Origin: Microlunatus phosphovorus NM-1 | GTDB lineage: Bacteria; Actinomycetota; Actinomycetes; Propionibacteriales; Propionibacteriaceae | Direction: 5' to 3' | Length of the DNA stretch: 64,000 nucleotides | NCBI RefSeq assembly: GCF_000270245.1 | Contig: NC_015635.1 | Coordinates: 2,852,001-2,916,000 of the forward strand | In this document: one piece after another, positions 27,143-36,542 of the stretch | Layout: every line of letters starts with the position of its first letter | How positions within the stretch are numbered: position 1 is the stretch's first letter | The notes under the pieces: model-generated | Told to the model about the DNA's origin: nothing | The model's database searches: none | What the model saw: the letters and a program-made list of their open reading frames with translations, nothing else | Translations under genes and position numbers: made by a program

Positions 27143-27476
27143 AGCGGGGAGCCTACGGCTCAAGACGCGGATAGCCTCTGCGGATTCCATGCGTCTGGCA
27201 CCGGCGGGCGCGAGCAGTACGGCGTCGTGGTGCTCGCACTGCCACGGGTCAGAAGGTGCACATCACCGGTCCCGCTGTCGCCAGGGCGAACTGCTGGCGC
27301 GCGACGCAGCCTTCTGGACGACGTTCCTGTCGGTCGGCACGATTCTCGCGATCGCCCCTCCACTCGGGACACCTGCAACCCGACCGATCTGCGTCCATCT
27401 CGCTGGGCTGGGGTCGCGTCTTGGACATTCTCGCCGAAAATCAACGACACCGACGCTCCTGTCATGATGGCTCCTT
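27143..27476. other. Intergenic region, 334 bp
   Basis: This gap separates two divergent genes. No convincing coding frame, hairpin or repeat was seen. Both promoters must lie here, but no clear -10/-35 pair stands out. Confidence 0.5.
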
Positions 27477-28181
27477 GTGGAGGAAGCGCTTCGTCAGGCA
27501 TTCGAGTTGATCCGGTCCTGGCTCGTGGACTGGCAGGCTGCTTGGGAGTTCCTTGCTGCCACCGGAACCCTGGCAGCGGTCTGGGTCGCGGTGCACGTCG
27601 CACGCACCGAACGCGGGGACCGGATCCAGTCGGACAAGGATCGCGCGGCGATCGAGAACGCGTACCGCGACGCGGTCGACTTCGAGAGCAGGATGCTCCG
27701 ACAGCAATATGCGGCGACCGCCGGCGTCTTCGTTCAGGCTGTGGCCGGGCCACCCGGTACCGGCGTGTCCGCCGTCTCGTTCCTCGCGGAACTGACCAAC
27801 CACGGGAACACGCCACTCTTCGAGGTCGAGGTCATCGAGCGCATCCCCAAGGATGTCGACCGGAACTCTGTCGTTGACTGGCGAATCGGCAACGCTCGGC
27901 ACGGACGTGTGCCGATGCAAGGTGAAAGGGGCGGTTTCGACCTCAAGGGCGGTCGCCTCGTCGTGACAACCGGATCCCACACGAGAGCCGCGTTGCAGCC
28001 GGGTGCGACCATGACGGTCCACCTCGAGAACACCACCGTAACCGGGGTATTCTCCGACGACGTCGGATTCCAGTTCTACGACATCCAGGGCCGGCGATGG
28101 GTCCGGTTCTTCAGGTCGGAGCTCACCGAGACCACGCCCCAGCGGCCCGGTACGCTCGCGCCAGTCGGAACTGACCGCTGA
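27477..28181 (+). CDS. Hypothetical protein with one membrane helix
   Basis: The 234-residue protein has an N-terminal amphipathic stretch and one membrane helix (WEFLAATGTLAAVWVAVHVA, about residues 22-41). A charged coiled segment follows, then a beta-rich domain containing FLAELTNHGNTPLFEVEV, the usual pattern of small membrane-anchored proteins of unknown function. The GTG start at 27477 overlaps a purine-rich stretch. Nothing in the neighbourhood suggests a partner. Confidence 0.68.
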   Translation: MEEALRQAFELIRSWLVDWQAAWEFLAATGTLAAVWVAVHVARTERGDRIQSDKDRAAIENAYRDAVDFESRMLRQQYAATAGVFVQAVAGPPGTGVSAVSFLAELTNHGNTPLFEVEVIERIPKDVDRNSVVDWRIGNARHGRVPMQGERGGFDLKGGRLVVTTGSHTRAALQPGATMTVHLENTTVTGVFSDDVGFQFYDIQGRRWVRFFRSELTETTPQRPGTLAPVGTDR

Positions 28182-28261
28182 GGACCCGCACAACCTGGGG
28201 GTGGATGCTGTCAGCGTCACTCGGCACCCCTCGCGTTCTCGCGCTCGCCAACGTGCCAGGC

Positions 28262-29011
28262 TCACCCGCCGGTGATGCGAATGTCTGCGCCGTTGGTGTA
28301 GGACGCCTCGTCGGACAGCAGGTAGGCCACCGCGCCGGCGATCTCCTCGGGCTGCGCGGCCCGCCGCATCGGCAGTCCCGGCGCCCGTTCCACCGGTGCA
28401 TTCGGTCTGCCGGCGGCAGCGTGGATCTCGGTGAACGTGGTTCCTGGCGACACCGTGTTGACCCGGATGCCGTCGGCTGCGAACTCCTTGGCCGCGCCGA
28501 CGGTCAGCAAGTTCAGGGCAGCCTTGCTCATTGCGTACGGGATGTAGGTGCTCGGCGCACCGGAGGTCGCCGCGCCCGAAGAGATATTGACGATCGATCC
28601 GCCGCCGTGGTCGCGGAAGTGGGCGATGGCAGCCCTGGTGGTCGCCAGCGGAGCCAGCACATTGATCCGGAAGACAAGCTCGCTCTCCTGGGTCGTGGTC
28701 TCGAGGAACGGTCCGATCCGCCCCGTGATGCCTGCGTTGTTGACCAAACCAGTGAGGCGACCGAGACCGGCCACCGCGTCCGCGACGATGCTTGCGGCAC
28801 GCTCGAGATCCGCTACATCTGCCTGCAGAACCACCACCACATCGGCACCCAACTCACGACACTCCGCGGCGACGGCCTCCGCGTCTTGGCGGCGCTCGCG
28901 GAAGGTCAGCGCGAGATCATGCCCGGCCACCGCGAGCCGGTGGGCGATGGCCGCGCCGATCCCCCGGCTGCCGCCGGTGAGGAGAGTGGCTGGACGTTCG
29001 GTGCTCGGCAT
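28262..29011 (-). CDS. Short-chain dehydrogenase/reductase
   Basis: The 249-residue SDR has the TGGSRGIG cofactor loop near residue 12, NNAG near residue 90, serine in VNISSGAATSG, and the YIPYAMSK catalytic Tyr-Lys pair. The end, AVAYLLSDEASYTNGADIRI, is typical of 3-oxoacyl-ACP reductase-like SDRs. The substrate is unknown. It is divergent from the neighbouring maltokinase-cap-like gene, with 59 bp between starts. Confidence 0.92.
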   Translation of the reverse strand: MPSTERPATLLTGGSRGIGAAIAHRLAVAGHDLALTFRERRQDAEAVAAECRELGADVVVVLQADVADLERAASIVADAVAGLGRLTGLVNNAGITGRIGPFLETTTQESELVFRINVLAPLATTRAAIAHFRDHGGGSIVNISSGAATSGAPSTYIPYAMSKAALNLLTVGAAKEFAADGIRVNTVSPGTTFTEIHAAAGRPNAPVERAPGLPMRRAAQPEEIAGAVAYLLSDEASYTNGADIRITGG

Positions 29012-29070
29012 TCGGCCAGGTTAACGGCGTCCTGGCTTTCGATGTCGCCGCAGGACTACAGTCACCGGGC

Positions 29071-29658
29071 ATGGCGATCGTCTATCCCAAGGCGCGACTC
29101 ACGCCGAGCAAGCTCGAACTGATCACCGGTTGGCTCGACGCCCAGAGCTGGGGCGGGACGGGCGAGGTGACCGTTCTCGGCGCCTATCGGTTCGATGATC
29201 CCGACGGCGAGGTGGGATTCGAGGGGCACCTCGTCAGTCGTGACGACGTCGCCCTGCACGTGCCACTCACCTACCGCGGCGCACCACTCGACGAACTGAA
29301 CGCCGTTCTGGTCGGTCAACTGCAGCACTCCGTTCTCGGCGAACGGTTCGTCTACGACGCAGGCACCGATCCCGTCGGCATCGGCTGTCTCGTCCGGGCG
29401 CTGCGCGGCGAGCAGGAACAGGCGCGCTACGAACTGCGCGTCGGCGATGAGATCGTCGGCGAGCGCGAACCGAATCTGACGATCCAGCTCGCGGAGGGCC
29501 GAGCTGCCGAGTCCCCGATCGGTTGCGTGGTCATCCCGCTCGTCGATGGGACTCAACTGCGGATTGCGCAGGTTCTCGATGCCGACGAACCGGCTGGCCG
29601 GGCTCGCCTGATCGCCAACTGGGCCGGCGGCTCCGGAGTGATCGCCGGCCTCTCCTGA
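29071..29658 (+). CDS. Maltokinase N-terminal-cap-like protein
   Basis: The 195-residue protein resembles the N-terminal cap domain of actinobacterial maltokinases. It starts MAIVYPKARLTPSKLELITG, then has EVGFEGHLVS, HVPLTYRGAPL and VLGERFVYDAGTDPV. The kinase domain itself is absent, as in the stand-alone family members known from other actinobacteria. A role in recognition of sugars or in dimer formation is only inferred. Confidence 0.72.
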   Translation: MAIVYPKARLTPSKLELITGWLDAQSWGGTGEVTVLGAYRFDDPDGEVGFEGHLVSRDDVALHVPLTYRGAPLDELNAVLVGQLQHSVLGERFVYDAGTDPVGIGCLVRALRGEQEQARYELRVGDEIVGEREPNLTIQLAEGRAAESPIGCVVIPLVDGTQLRIAQVLDADEPAGRARLIANWAGGSGVIAGLS

Positions 29659-29717
29659 CCGAGGTTGTCCTGACCCAGGCCGCGACCATGAAGGTCAGCC
29701 ACTCACCTACGTCGTGA

Positions 29718-29733
29718 TGTGCTCTAGATCACA
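29718..29733. promoter_or_regulatory. CRP/GlxR-like binding site
   Basis: TGTGCTCTAGATCACA matches the cAMP-receptor consensus TGTGA-N6-TCACA at nine of ten key bases. It lies in the 327-bp gap before the thioesterase gene. The gap otherwise holds a long hairpin near 29.9 kb and nothing else recognisable. Confidence 0.5.
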
Positions 29734-29889
29734 TCGACTTTCCCGATATCTTCCGAGAAGTCGCGACATCACCCGTGATCTGCCTCGTCCTTATCTGTGA
29801 GCGGCCGAGATCGCGGGTGATTCAGGGGGCATCATCCGCATCAAACCGCCAGGGGATGCGCCCTCCGCCGTCCAACCGGACAGCGGAAC

Positions 29890-29933
29890 AGCCGGTGGTG
29901 AGTGAACCAGCACGTCATCACTCACCACCGGCT
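29890..29933. terminator. Long perfect stem-loop ahead of the thioesterase gene
   Basis: AGCCGGTGGTGAGTGA and its perfect complement form a 16-bp stem with a 12-nt loop. The structure is 52 bp before the thioesterase start and 231 bp after the upstream stop. It could end the upstream transcript or act as an operator. Confidence 0.6.
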
Positions 29934-29985
29934 CGTGGCGGCCACGGGGACGAGCTCAAATTGATGTCCGTGATGTGATGCAGCC

Positions 29986-30465
29986 ATGGTTGCCTCGCCC
30001 TCACCTACACCCAGCATCCAGGACCGGTTCTTCGCGGATGTCCCCTGTTTCGGCTGCGGACCGGGGAACGCGAAAGGCCTCCAGCTGAAGAGCTTCGAGG
30101 GTCCCGACGACACCGTACGGGCGGTCTTCCAGCCCTGGCCGGAGCACGACAACGGACTCGGCTTCCTCAACGGCGGGATCATCGCCACCCTGCTCGACTG
30201 CCACAGCGCCGCCGCGGTCGTGCTCGGCGCACAACAGCGTGGCCTGGTCCCCGATGGCACCTTGCAGTACGTCACCGCGGGGATCGATGTCTCCTACCGA
30301 CGACCCTCACCACTGCACGAGCCAGCCGAGTTGGTGGCCCGCCTGGTCTCGGCCGACGATCAGCAGATCGCCGTCGACGCCGAGCTGTGGTGGCAGGACA
30401 AGCTCCGTGCCACCGCCAGCTCGACCTGGAAGCGTTGGCGCCCGCGCCCGGCCTCCGGGCATTGA
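29986..30465 (+). CDS. PaaI-like hotdog thioesterase
   Basis: The 159-residue single hotdog domain contains the helix motif LNGGIIATLLDCHSAAAV and the segment FGCGPGNAKGLQLKSF. It is probably an acyl-CoA thioesterase acting in the cytoplasm. The C-terminal half (PDGTLQYVTAGIDVSYRRP) is also typical. It is monocistronic and convergent with the ABC transporter operon. Confidence 0.85.
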   Translation: MVASPSPTPSIQDRFFADVPCFGCGPGNAKGLQLKSFEGPDDTVRAVFQPWPEHDNGLGFLNGGIIATLLDCHSAAAVVLGAQQRGLVPDGTLQYVTAGIDVSYRRPSPLHEPAELVARLVSADDQQIAVDAELWWQDKLRATASSTWKRWRPRPASGH

Positions 30466-30538
30466 CGCGCGGGCTGCATCACCGGCAGTCCGGGTCGGCA
30501 CCCTTCGATCAGACAACGGTGGATCAACGACCCGGGGC

Positions 30539-32272
30539 TCAACGACGAGCGCGCTGCTCGATCGGGTCCGGAATCGGCACCGCGTCCAGCAATGCCTGGG
30601 TGTACGGCTGACTCGGCCGGCCCAGGACCTGCTCGGCCCGGCCCCACTCGACCACCCGACCGTCGCGCAGCACCAGCACCTCGTCACTGACGCTGTTGAC
30701 GACGGCCAGATCATGGCTGATGAACACGCAGGCAAACCCGAGCTCAGTCCGCAGCCGGACGAACTCGGCGAGCACAGCCGCCTGCACCGACACGTCCAAT
30801 GCACTGGTCGGCTCGTCGGCGACGAGCAGCCGAGGTCGCAGCGCCAGCGCCCTGGCAAGCGCGACGCGCTGTCGCTGACCACCGGACAGCTCGTGGGGCC
30901 GCCGCTCGGCATACCAGCTGGGCAGCGACACACTCTGCAACAGCTCGGCAACCCGCAGACGCAGACTCCGTCCGGTGCTGACCCGGTGCACCTGCAGCGG
31001 CTCAGCCACGCTGTCGCCCACGCTGAGCCGTGGGTCCAGCGTCCCGGCCGGGTCCTGCGGCACCACGCCGATCTGGCGCCGTAGCCGCCGCAGCTCCGAC
31101 CTGCTCGCTGCCCCGACATCGGTACCGTCGACTTCGATCGAGCCGCTGCTCGGACGGAGCAGTCCCAACGCCGCGCGACCGAGGGTGGACTTGCCCGATC
31201 CGGACTCACCGACGACACCCAGGATCCGGCCCGCGGCCAAGGTGACCGAGACCTCGTGCAGTGCCCGGAACGCTGGACGGCCCAACCGACCGGGATAGTC
31301 GACGCTGGCCTGGCGGAACACCAACGCCGGTGGCGTGTCCGTCCCTGCGTCCGTGCCGAGCCCCGACTCCAACGCAGGCGAGGACTCCAACTCGGCCGAT
31401 CGTTCCGTCACGCGTAGTCGAGGCACCGCGGCCAGCAGCTCACGGGTGTAGTCGGTGAACGGCGCGCTGAAGAGCGACACCACCTCACCTCGTTCGACCA
31501 TCCGACCATTCCGCATCACCAGCACCCGGTCGGCCAGGTCGGCCACCACACCCATGTTGTGGGTGATCAGCAGCACGGCCATGCCAAGCCGGTCCCGCAA
31601 CTCGCCGAGCAGCGTCAAGATCTCGGCCTGCACGCTGACATCCAGGGCGGTGGTCGGCTCGTCGGCGATCAGCAGCACCGGCTCGTTCGCCAGCGCCAGG
31701 GCGATCACCACCCGCTGCTTCTGCCCCCCGGACAGCTGATGCGGATAGGCGTCCACCCGATGCTCCGGCTCGGGGATGCCGACCAGCTCCAACAGCTCGA
31801 CCGCCCGCCGCCGAGCGTCGCGCCGAGTGATCCGACGGTGCGCACGCAACGCCTCGGACAGCTGCCAGCCGATCGTCTTGACCGGATTGAGCGCGGTCTG
31901 CGGCTCCTGGAACACCATCGAAGCCAGCTGCCCGCGCAATCCGGACCAGGCATCTTTGGAGACTCCGCCGGCGGCGAGCAGGTTTGGCCGCTCATGCGCC
32001 GGTCGGGCCACCGGGTCGTCGGTGAGCTGGACCGAGCCCTGGGCGGTGGCCGAGTCCGGCAACAGACCAAGCGTGGCGTACGCGGTGACCGTCTTGCCGG
32101 ACCCGGACTCCCCCACCAGGGCGAGGATCTCGCCGCGCTCGATGGAGAACGAGACCGATTCGACGGCAAGTCGCTCCCCGAACTGCACGGTCAGCTCGCT
32201 GATCCGCAGTACGGCATCGGGACGTACGGGACGAGGTCCCGGCGGTTCGAGCTCGGTGATCAGCTCAGTCAT
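30539..32272 (-). CDS. Peptide-type ABC transporter, fused double ATP-binding protein (DppD-DppF)
   Basis: The 577-residue protein has two ABC domains. The first has Walker A GESGSGKTV and signature LSGGQKQR; the second has GESGSGKST and LSGGQRQR. Both carry LIADEPTTALDVSVQ-type Walker B regions. It energises the two permeases of the same operon. The start overlaps the sulfatase stop by 8 bp, so the two are translationally coupled. Confidence 0.93.
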   Translation of the reverse strand: MTELITELEPPGPRPVRPDAVLRISELTVQFGERLAVESVSFSIERGEILALVGESGSGKTVTAYATLGLLPDSATAQGSVQLTDDPVARPAHERPNLLAAGGVSKDAWSGLRGQLASMVFQEPQTALNPVKTIGWQLSEALRAHRRITRRDARRRAVELLELVGIPEPEHRVDAYPHQLSGGQKQRVVIALALANEPVLLIADEPTTALDVSVQAEILTLLGELRDRLGMAVLLITHNMGVVADLADRVLVMRNGRMVERGEVVSLFSAPFTDYTRELLAAVPRLRVTERSAELESSPALESGLGTDAGTDTPPALVFRQASVDYPGRLGRPAFRALHEVSVTLAAGRILGVVGESGSGKSTLGRAALGLLRPSSGSIEVDGTDVGAASRSELRRLRRQIGVVPQDPAGTLDPRLSVGDSVAEPLQVHRVSTGRSLRLRVAELLQSVSLPSWYAERRPHELSGGQRQRVALARALALRPRLLVADEPTSALDVSVQAAVLAEFVRLRTELGFACVFISHDLAVVNSVSDEVLVLRDGRVVEWGRAEQVLGRPSQPYTQALLDAVPIPDPIEQRARR

Positions 32273-34622
32273 AGATCCTCACTCCTTCGGCCCACACCCG
32301 GGCTCGCTCGGCCGGAGCCTCGTCCGACAGCACCCCGGGGGCATAGCGGACGTTGTGCAGCACGCCGCTGAACGGATGACTGCCGGCCCGCCGATGAAGC
32401 TCCCAGTCGACCGGTCCGCCACGGTCGGCCCCGACACTGATGCCGGTGAACGGAGCCATTCCGACCAGCTGCGGCAGATCGGCCAGACCGGTCACCACCG
32501 CTCCGTCGGTGAGCAGCGCCTCCAGTCGAAAGCCGGGCAGGGCGCGCAGCAGCACGAGCAGTTCGTTCTCCCCCGGCGCCAGGTTGATCGGAGAGGTCCG
32601 ATGCACCACGCCGTACGCGTTCACGCCGAACCAGGCGATCGGCTCGCCCTGTTCGTCGGTGTCGACGACCAGCAGGTAGCCACCGCCCTGGTCGCCGTGC
32701 GCCACGAGCACGCCGGCATCACCAGCAGCCACTCGGAAGGACGCGGTGATGGCGACATCGCGATGCTGGACCAGCTGGGCAGATCGCCAACGCTCGACCG
32801 TTCCAGCGAACGGCAGCAGGTCGATCGTCCCGGCGAACCGGTCGTCGTCGGGACGCCGCAGACTCGATGCGGGGCCGTGGTCGTCGAGCGGGAACACCCG
32901 GTTGCGCCAGGCCGCCCGCTCCCAAGCCGTCGCGAGTTCCGTGACCACCTCGGGATGCGAGTCGGCCACATTCTGTGTCTCGGTCGGATCGGCCTCGGTG
33001 TCGTAGAGCTGCCACTCGGTGTCGTCGAACGGGGTGCCGGGACGGTGCTCGGTGACGATCTTCCAATGACCCCGCTGGTACGCCCGCCGCCCGCCGGTCT
33101 CGGTGTACTGGTCGTCGTGCTGCTGGTCCGCACCAGGGTCCCGGAGCAGTCCTGCCGCGCTCACGCCGTCGATCTGTGGTGCCGCAAGCCCGTGTCGGGC
33201 GGCCAGTGGCGCCACGCCGATCAGGTCGAGCAGGGTCGGAGTCACATCCGTGACATGCGCATACTGCCGTCGGATCCCGTCCTCGTCCGCCCCGCGCAGT
33301 CCGCCGTCGGGCCAGTGCACGATCAGCGGCACCCGGATCCCGCCGGCGAAGGTGTGGCCCTTGTACAGCCGGAACGGGGTGTTCGACGCCTGGCCCCAGC
33401 CGCGCGGATAGTGCACCGTCGTCTGAGGTCCCCCGATCAGTGCCAGCTCGCGATCGACGTCGCGCTGCCAGTCGTCGGGCAGCTCGGCGATGTGGGCGAA
33501 CTGGCTGTAGTAGCTGCGGGTGCCTTCCGGGCCTCCTTCGGCGGTGGCGCCGTTGTCGGAGGTGACCACGATGATGGTGTTGTCGAGTTCGCCACGTCGT
33601 TCGAGGTGCTCGATCAACCGCCCGGTGCTGGCATCGACCGCCTGCACCGCGCCGGCGTACACCTGCATGTAGCGCGCGAACCGCCGCCGCTGGTCTTCGT
33701 CCAGGCTGTCCCAGGGCGGCACGTCCAAGGCCGTCTCGCGATTGCTCGGTGGCAGCACGGTGCCCGCGTCGAACAGACCGAGCTCGAGCTGCCGCCGGAA
33801 CCGGTCCAGCCGGATCTGGTCCCAGCCGACGTCGTAGACGTGATCGTAGTCAGCGATGTCGGCCGCCTTCGCCTGCACCGGACCATGCACCGCGGCGTGG
33901 GCCAGATAGAGGAAGAACGGCTTGTCCGCGTCCGCCGCCCGCAACGTGCTGATCATCTCGATCGCACGCTCGGTCAGGTCATCAGTCAGGTAGTAGTCCG
34001 CGGGGAACTCCTGCACCGGATAGGGCGAGTTGTCCCACACCAGCCGGTGCGGAGCGTGCAACGAGGTGAAGCCCTCCAGCGCGCCGAAGTAGCGGTCGAA
34101 CCCACGCTGGCACGGCCAGGACGCCTTGCTGGCTCCGTCGTGCTGCAGCCGATCGCCGGTCAGGTGCCACTTGCCGAGCGCGAAGGTGGCATAGCCACGT
34201 TCGCGCAGGGTCTCGGCGAGCGTCGGCGCGTTGTCGGGCAGCGTAAAGGTGTACGCGGGATAGCCCGGGTCGGAGTTGGCCGGGAAGGCGAAGCCCGCCT
34301 TGTGCGGGTTGAGCCCGGTCAGCAGCGCCGCCCGGCTGGGTGAGCACAGCGGCGTGGTGTGGTAGTTGGTGAACCGCACTCCGTCGGCCGCGAGGCGGTC
34401 CAGGTGCGGGGTCGCGATCTCGCTGCCGTACGGGCCGAGATCGGCGTACCCGAGGTCGTCGACCACGATCACGATGACGTTGGGACTGCCCTGGGGCGCG
34501 GTCCGCTCGGCCGGCCAGGCCGGCACCGACTCGGAGATGGTGCGTCCGATCCGGCCCGGAAAGCCGGCGTACGCGTCCTGCCCGTTGTCGCCGGCGGACG
34601 AGCTGGCAGACAAGTCGGTCAT
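32265..34622 (-). CDS. Formylglycine-type sulfatase (arylsulfatase family)
   Basis: The 785-residue protein has no signal peptide. NVIVIVVDDLGYADLG (metal-binding Asp pair, about 55-56) precedes the modification motif LCSPSRAALLTG, with Cys93 the residue expected to become formylglycine. The last 150 residues form a beta-rich extension typical of large arylsulfatases. It lies in an operon with a TauD-like dioxygenase and a peptide-type ABC importer, so intracellular hydrolysis of an imported sulfate ester is likely. It overlaps both neighbours by 4-8 bp. Confidence 0.92.
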   Translation of the reverse strand: MTDLSASSSAGDNGQDAYAGFPGRIGRTISESVPAWPAERTAPQGSPNVIVIVVDDLGYADLGPYGSEIATPHLDRLAADGVRFTNYHTTPLCSPSRAALLTGLNPHKAGFAFPANSDPGYPAYTFTLPDNAPTLAETLRERGYATFALGKWHLTGDRLQHDGASKASWPCQRGFDRYFGALEGFTSLHAPHRLVWDNSPYPVQEFPADYYLTDDLTERAIEMISTLRAADADKPFFLYLAHAAVHGPVQAKAADIADYDHVYDVGWDQIRLDRFRRQLELGLFDAGTVLPPSNRETALDVPPWDSLDEDQRRRFARYMQVYAGAVQAVDASTGRLIEHLERRGELDNTIIVVTSDNGATAEGGPEGTRSYYSQFAHIAELPDDWQRDVDRELALIGGPQTTVHYPRGWGQASNTPFRLYKGHTFAGGIRVPLIVHWPDGGLRGADEDGIRRQYAHVTDVTPTLLDLIGVAPLAARHGLAAPQIDGVSAAGLLRDPGADQQHDDQYTETGGRRAYQRGHWKIVTEHRPGTPFDDTEWQLYDTEADPTETQNVADSHPEVVTELATAWERAAWRNRVFPLDDHGPASSLRRPDDDRFAGTIDLLPFAGTVERWRSAQLVQHRDVAITASFRVAAGDAGVLVAHGDQGGGYLLVVDTDEQGEPIAWFGVNAYGVVHRTSPINLAPGENELLVLLRALPGFRLEALLTDGAVVTGLADLPQLVGMAPFTGISVGADRGGPVDWELHRRAGSHPFSGVLHNVRYAPGVLSDEAPAERARVWAEGVRIYD

Positions 34623-35584
34623 CGGGTCACCCGCCTTGCCGCGCCCAGCCCCTGAGCGATCAGCTGCAGGCTCAGCACCAAGATCACCACCGGGATCAGC
34701 GGGCCCAGCACGAAGCCGAGATTGCTGTCCACGTAGTCGATGCCCTCGGCGATCAGTGACCCGAGCGAGGGTTGCGGCGGTCGGACGCCGATGCCGAGGA
34801 AGCTCATCGCGGACTCGACGAACACCGCCAAGGACGGCGACAGCGCCAACTGCACACCGAGCGGCTCGACCGCGTTGGGCAGCACGTGCCGCCGAAGCAC
34901 CCAGCCGTGCGTGGCACCGATGGCCTCGGCAGTCTCCACGTACGGCAGCGCGCGCACCTTGAGGATCGAGCTGCGCAGCAGCCGGGCGAAGATCGGCGTC
35001 TCCAGCACCGCGATGACGACGATCACCGTCGGCGCGCCGGGGCCGATGACGGCGGTCAGTCCGATGGCGAAGATCAGCGTCGGAAAGGCCAGCAACACAT
35101 CGAACACGCGCTGCAGAGCGACGTCGACCGCACCGATCACCGTGCCCAGCAGTGCCGCGAGCGTGCCGAGCAGAGCTCCGATCGGCACCGCGACGAATAC
35201 GATCAGCAGATCGGTCCGGATCCCGTACAAGGTGCGAGAGAAGACATCCCGATTGACGTGGTCGGTGCCGAACAGGTGCGCGGCACTCGGCGTGAGCAGA
35301 TTCGCGCCGGCGATCTGCTCGTTCGGCGGGTAGGGCGCCAGGATCGGTGCCAGCACTCCGGCCAGCACCAGGGCGCCGAGCAGGATCAGCCCGACCAGCC
35401 CACGACCGTGGACGAGACCGCGACGGTCTCCACCTGCCGCACCGTGCTGACCCGTACCACCACTTCTGACACGGGAACCAGCGCCGACCGCGTAGGGCAG
35501 ACCTCCGGTCACCTCGGTGACCGGAGCAGGCTGACCCAGGCCGCTCGATGGATCGAGCTCCGGCAGCTGCTGGGTGACACTCAT
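34619..35584 (-). CDS. ABC transporter permease (DppC-like)
   Basis: A 321-residue permease with a proline- and glycine-rich N-terminal tail, then six membrane segments. APILAPYPPNEQIAG and HLFGTDHVNRDVFSRTLYG are classic DppC features, and GATHGWVLRRHVLPNAVEP is the EAA loop contacting the ATPase. The ATG at 35584 overlaps the dppB-like stop by 4 bp (ATGA). Its own stop overlaps the sulfatase start by 4 bp. Confidence 0.92.
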   Translation of the reverse strand: MSVTQQLPELDPSSGLGQPAPVTEVTGGLPYAVGAGSRVRSGGTGQHGAAGGDRRGLVHGRGLVGLILLGALVLAGVLAPILAPYPPNEQIAGANLLTPSAAHLFGTDHVNRDVFSRTLYGIRTDLLIVFVAVPIGALLGTLAALLGTVIGAVDVALQRVFDVLLAFPTLIFAIGLTAVIGPGAPTVIVVIAVLETPIFARLLRSSILKVRALPYVETAEAIGATHGWVLRRHVLPNAVEPLGVQLALSPSLAVFVESAMSFLGIGVRPPQPSLGSLIAEGIDYVDSNLGFVLGPLIPVVILVLSLQLIAQGLGAARRVTR

Positions 35585-36540
35585 GTCAGGCCTCCGATCC
35601 GGATCCGTGGGTCGAGGTAGGCGTGCACCACATCGGTGCCCAGCTGGATCACGACGAACACCGCGACCGAGAGCAGCAACAGCACCTGCACCACCGGGTA
35701 GTCGCGACGATCGATGGCCTGCGCCGCCAGCTGGCCGAGCCCCGGCCAGCTGAACACCGCCTCGACCAGCACCGCACCGCCGAGCAGTGCACCCGCCTGC
35801 AGGCCGAGGACCGTCAAATAGGGCGGCAACGCAGCCGGTAGCGCGTGTGCCACCAACAGTCGGCGTGAGCTGATGCCGGCCGCCCGGGCCGTCGTCAGAT
35901 ACGGCGCAGCCAGCTCGCTCCGCAGACTCTCGGCGAGGAATCTGGTGAGTCCCGCGGAGGCCGGCAAGGCGAGGCAGATCGCCGGCAGGATCAGATACTG
36001 CACAGTGATGTCCGGCTCGGCGAGGAAGCCGTTCGGTGGCACGCCACCGGTCGGCAGGATCGGCAGCAGCAGCCCGAACACCACCACCAAGATGACCCCG
36101 GTGACGAAGGTCGGCAGCGCGAGCGCCACTGTGTTGAAACCGGTCAGCGCCGCATCGAGGGTCCTGGACGGCACCCCGACCCATACCAGCGCAGTCACCA
36201 CGCTGCCGGCGATCGCGAGCAACAGCGCCGCACCCGTGAGCCAGAGGGTGTTCGCCAGCCCGGCGCTCACCAGGTCCGCGATCTGCCCGCCGATCAGGTA
36301 GGACCGACCCAGATCGAAGGTCAGCACGTGCCCGATCCAGGTCAGGTATTGACCGATCAGCGGCTGATCGAGACCGAGTTCGTGGTTGATCGCCGCGATG
36401 GTCTCCGGAGAGGCATCAGGCCCGGCCAGCGTGCTGGCCGGATCGCCGGGCACCAACCGCAGCAGGGCAAAGATCAACACCGAGGCCACGAGCAGCACCG
36501 CGATCGCCGACGGCAGCCGGTGCAGAAGGTAACGGCCCAT
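35581..36540 (-). CDS. ABC transporter permease (DppB-like)
   Basis: A 319-residue permease starting MGRYLLHRLPSAIAVLLVAS. LRLVPGDPASTLAGPDASPE is the DppB hallmark, and ARAAGISSRRLLVAHALPAA is the EAA loop. Six membrane segments are visible. The start is set at ATG 36540, 2 bp after the binding-protein stop; the open frame extends upstream but overlaps that gene. It pairs with the DppC-like permease. Confidence 0.92.
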   Translation of the reverse strand: MGRYLLHRLPSAIAVLLVASVLIFALLRLVPGDPASTLAGPDASPETIAAINHELGLDQPLIGQYLTWIGHVLTFDLGRSYLIGGQIADLVSAGLANTLWLTGAALLLAIAGSVVTALVWVGVPSRTLDAALTGFNTVALALPTFVTGVILVVVFGLLLPILPTGGVPPNGFLAEPDITVQYLILPAICLALPASAGLTRFLAESLRSELAAPYLTTARAAGISSRRLLVAHALPAALPPYLTVLGLQAGALLGGAVLVEAVFSWPGLGQLAAQAIDRRDYPVVQVLLLLSVAVFVVIQLGTDVVHAYLDPRIRIGGLT

Positions 36541-36542
36541 GA

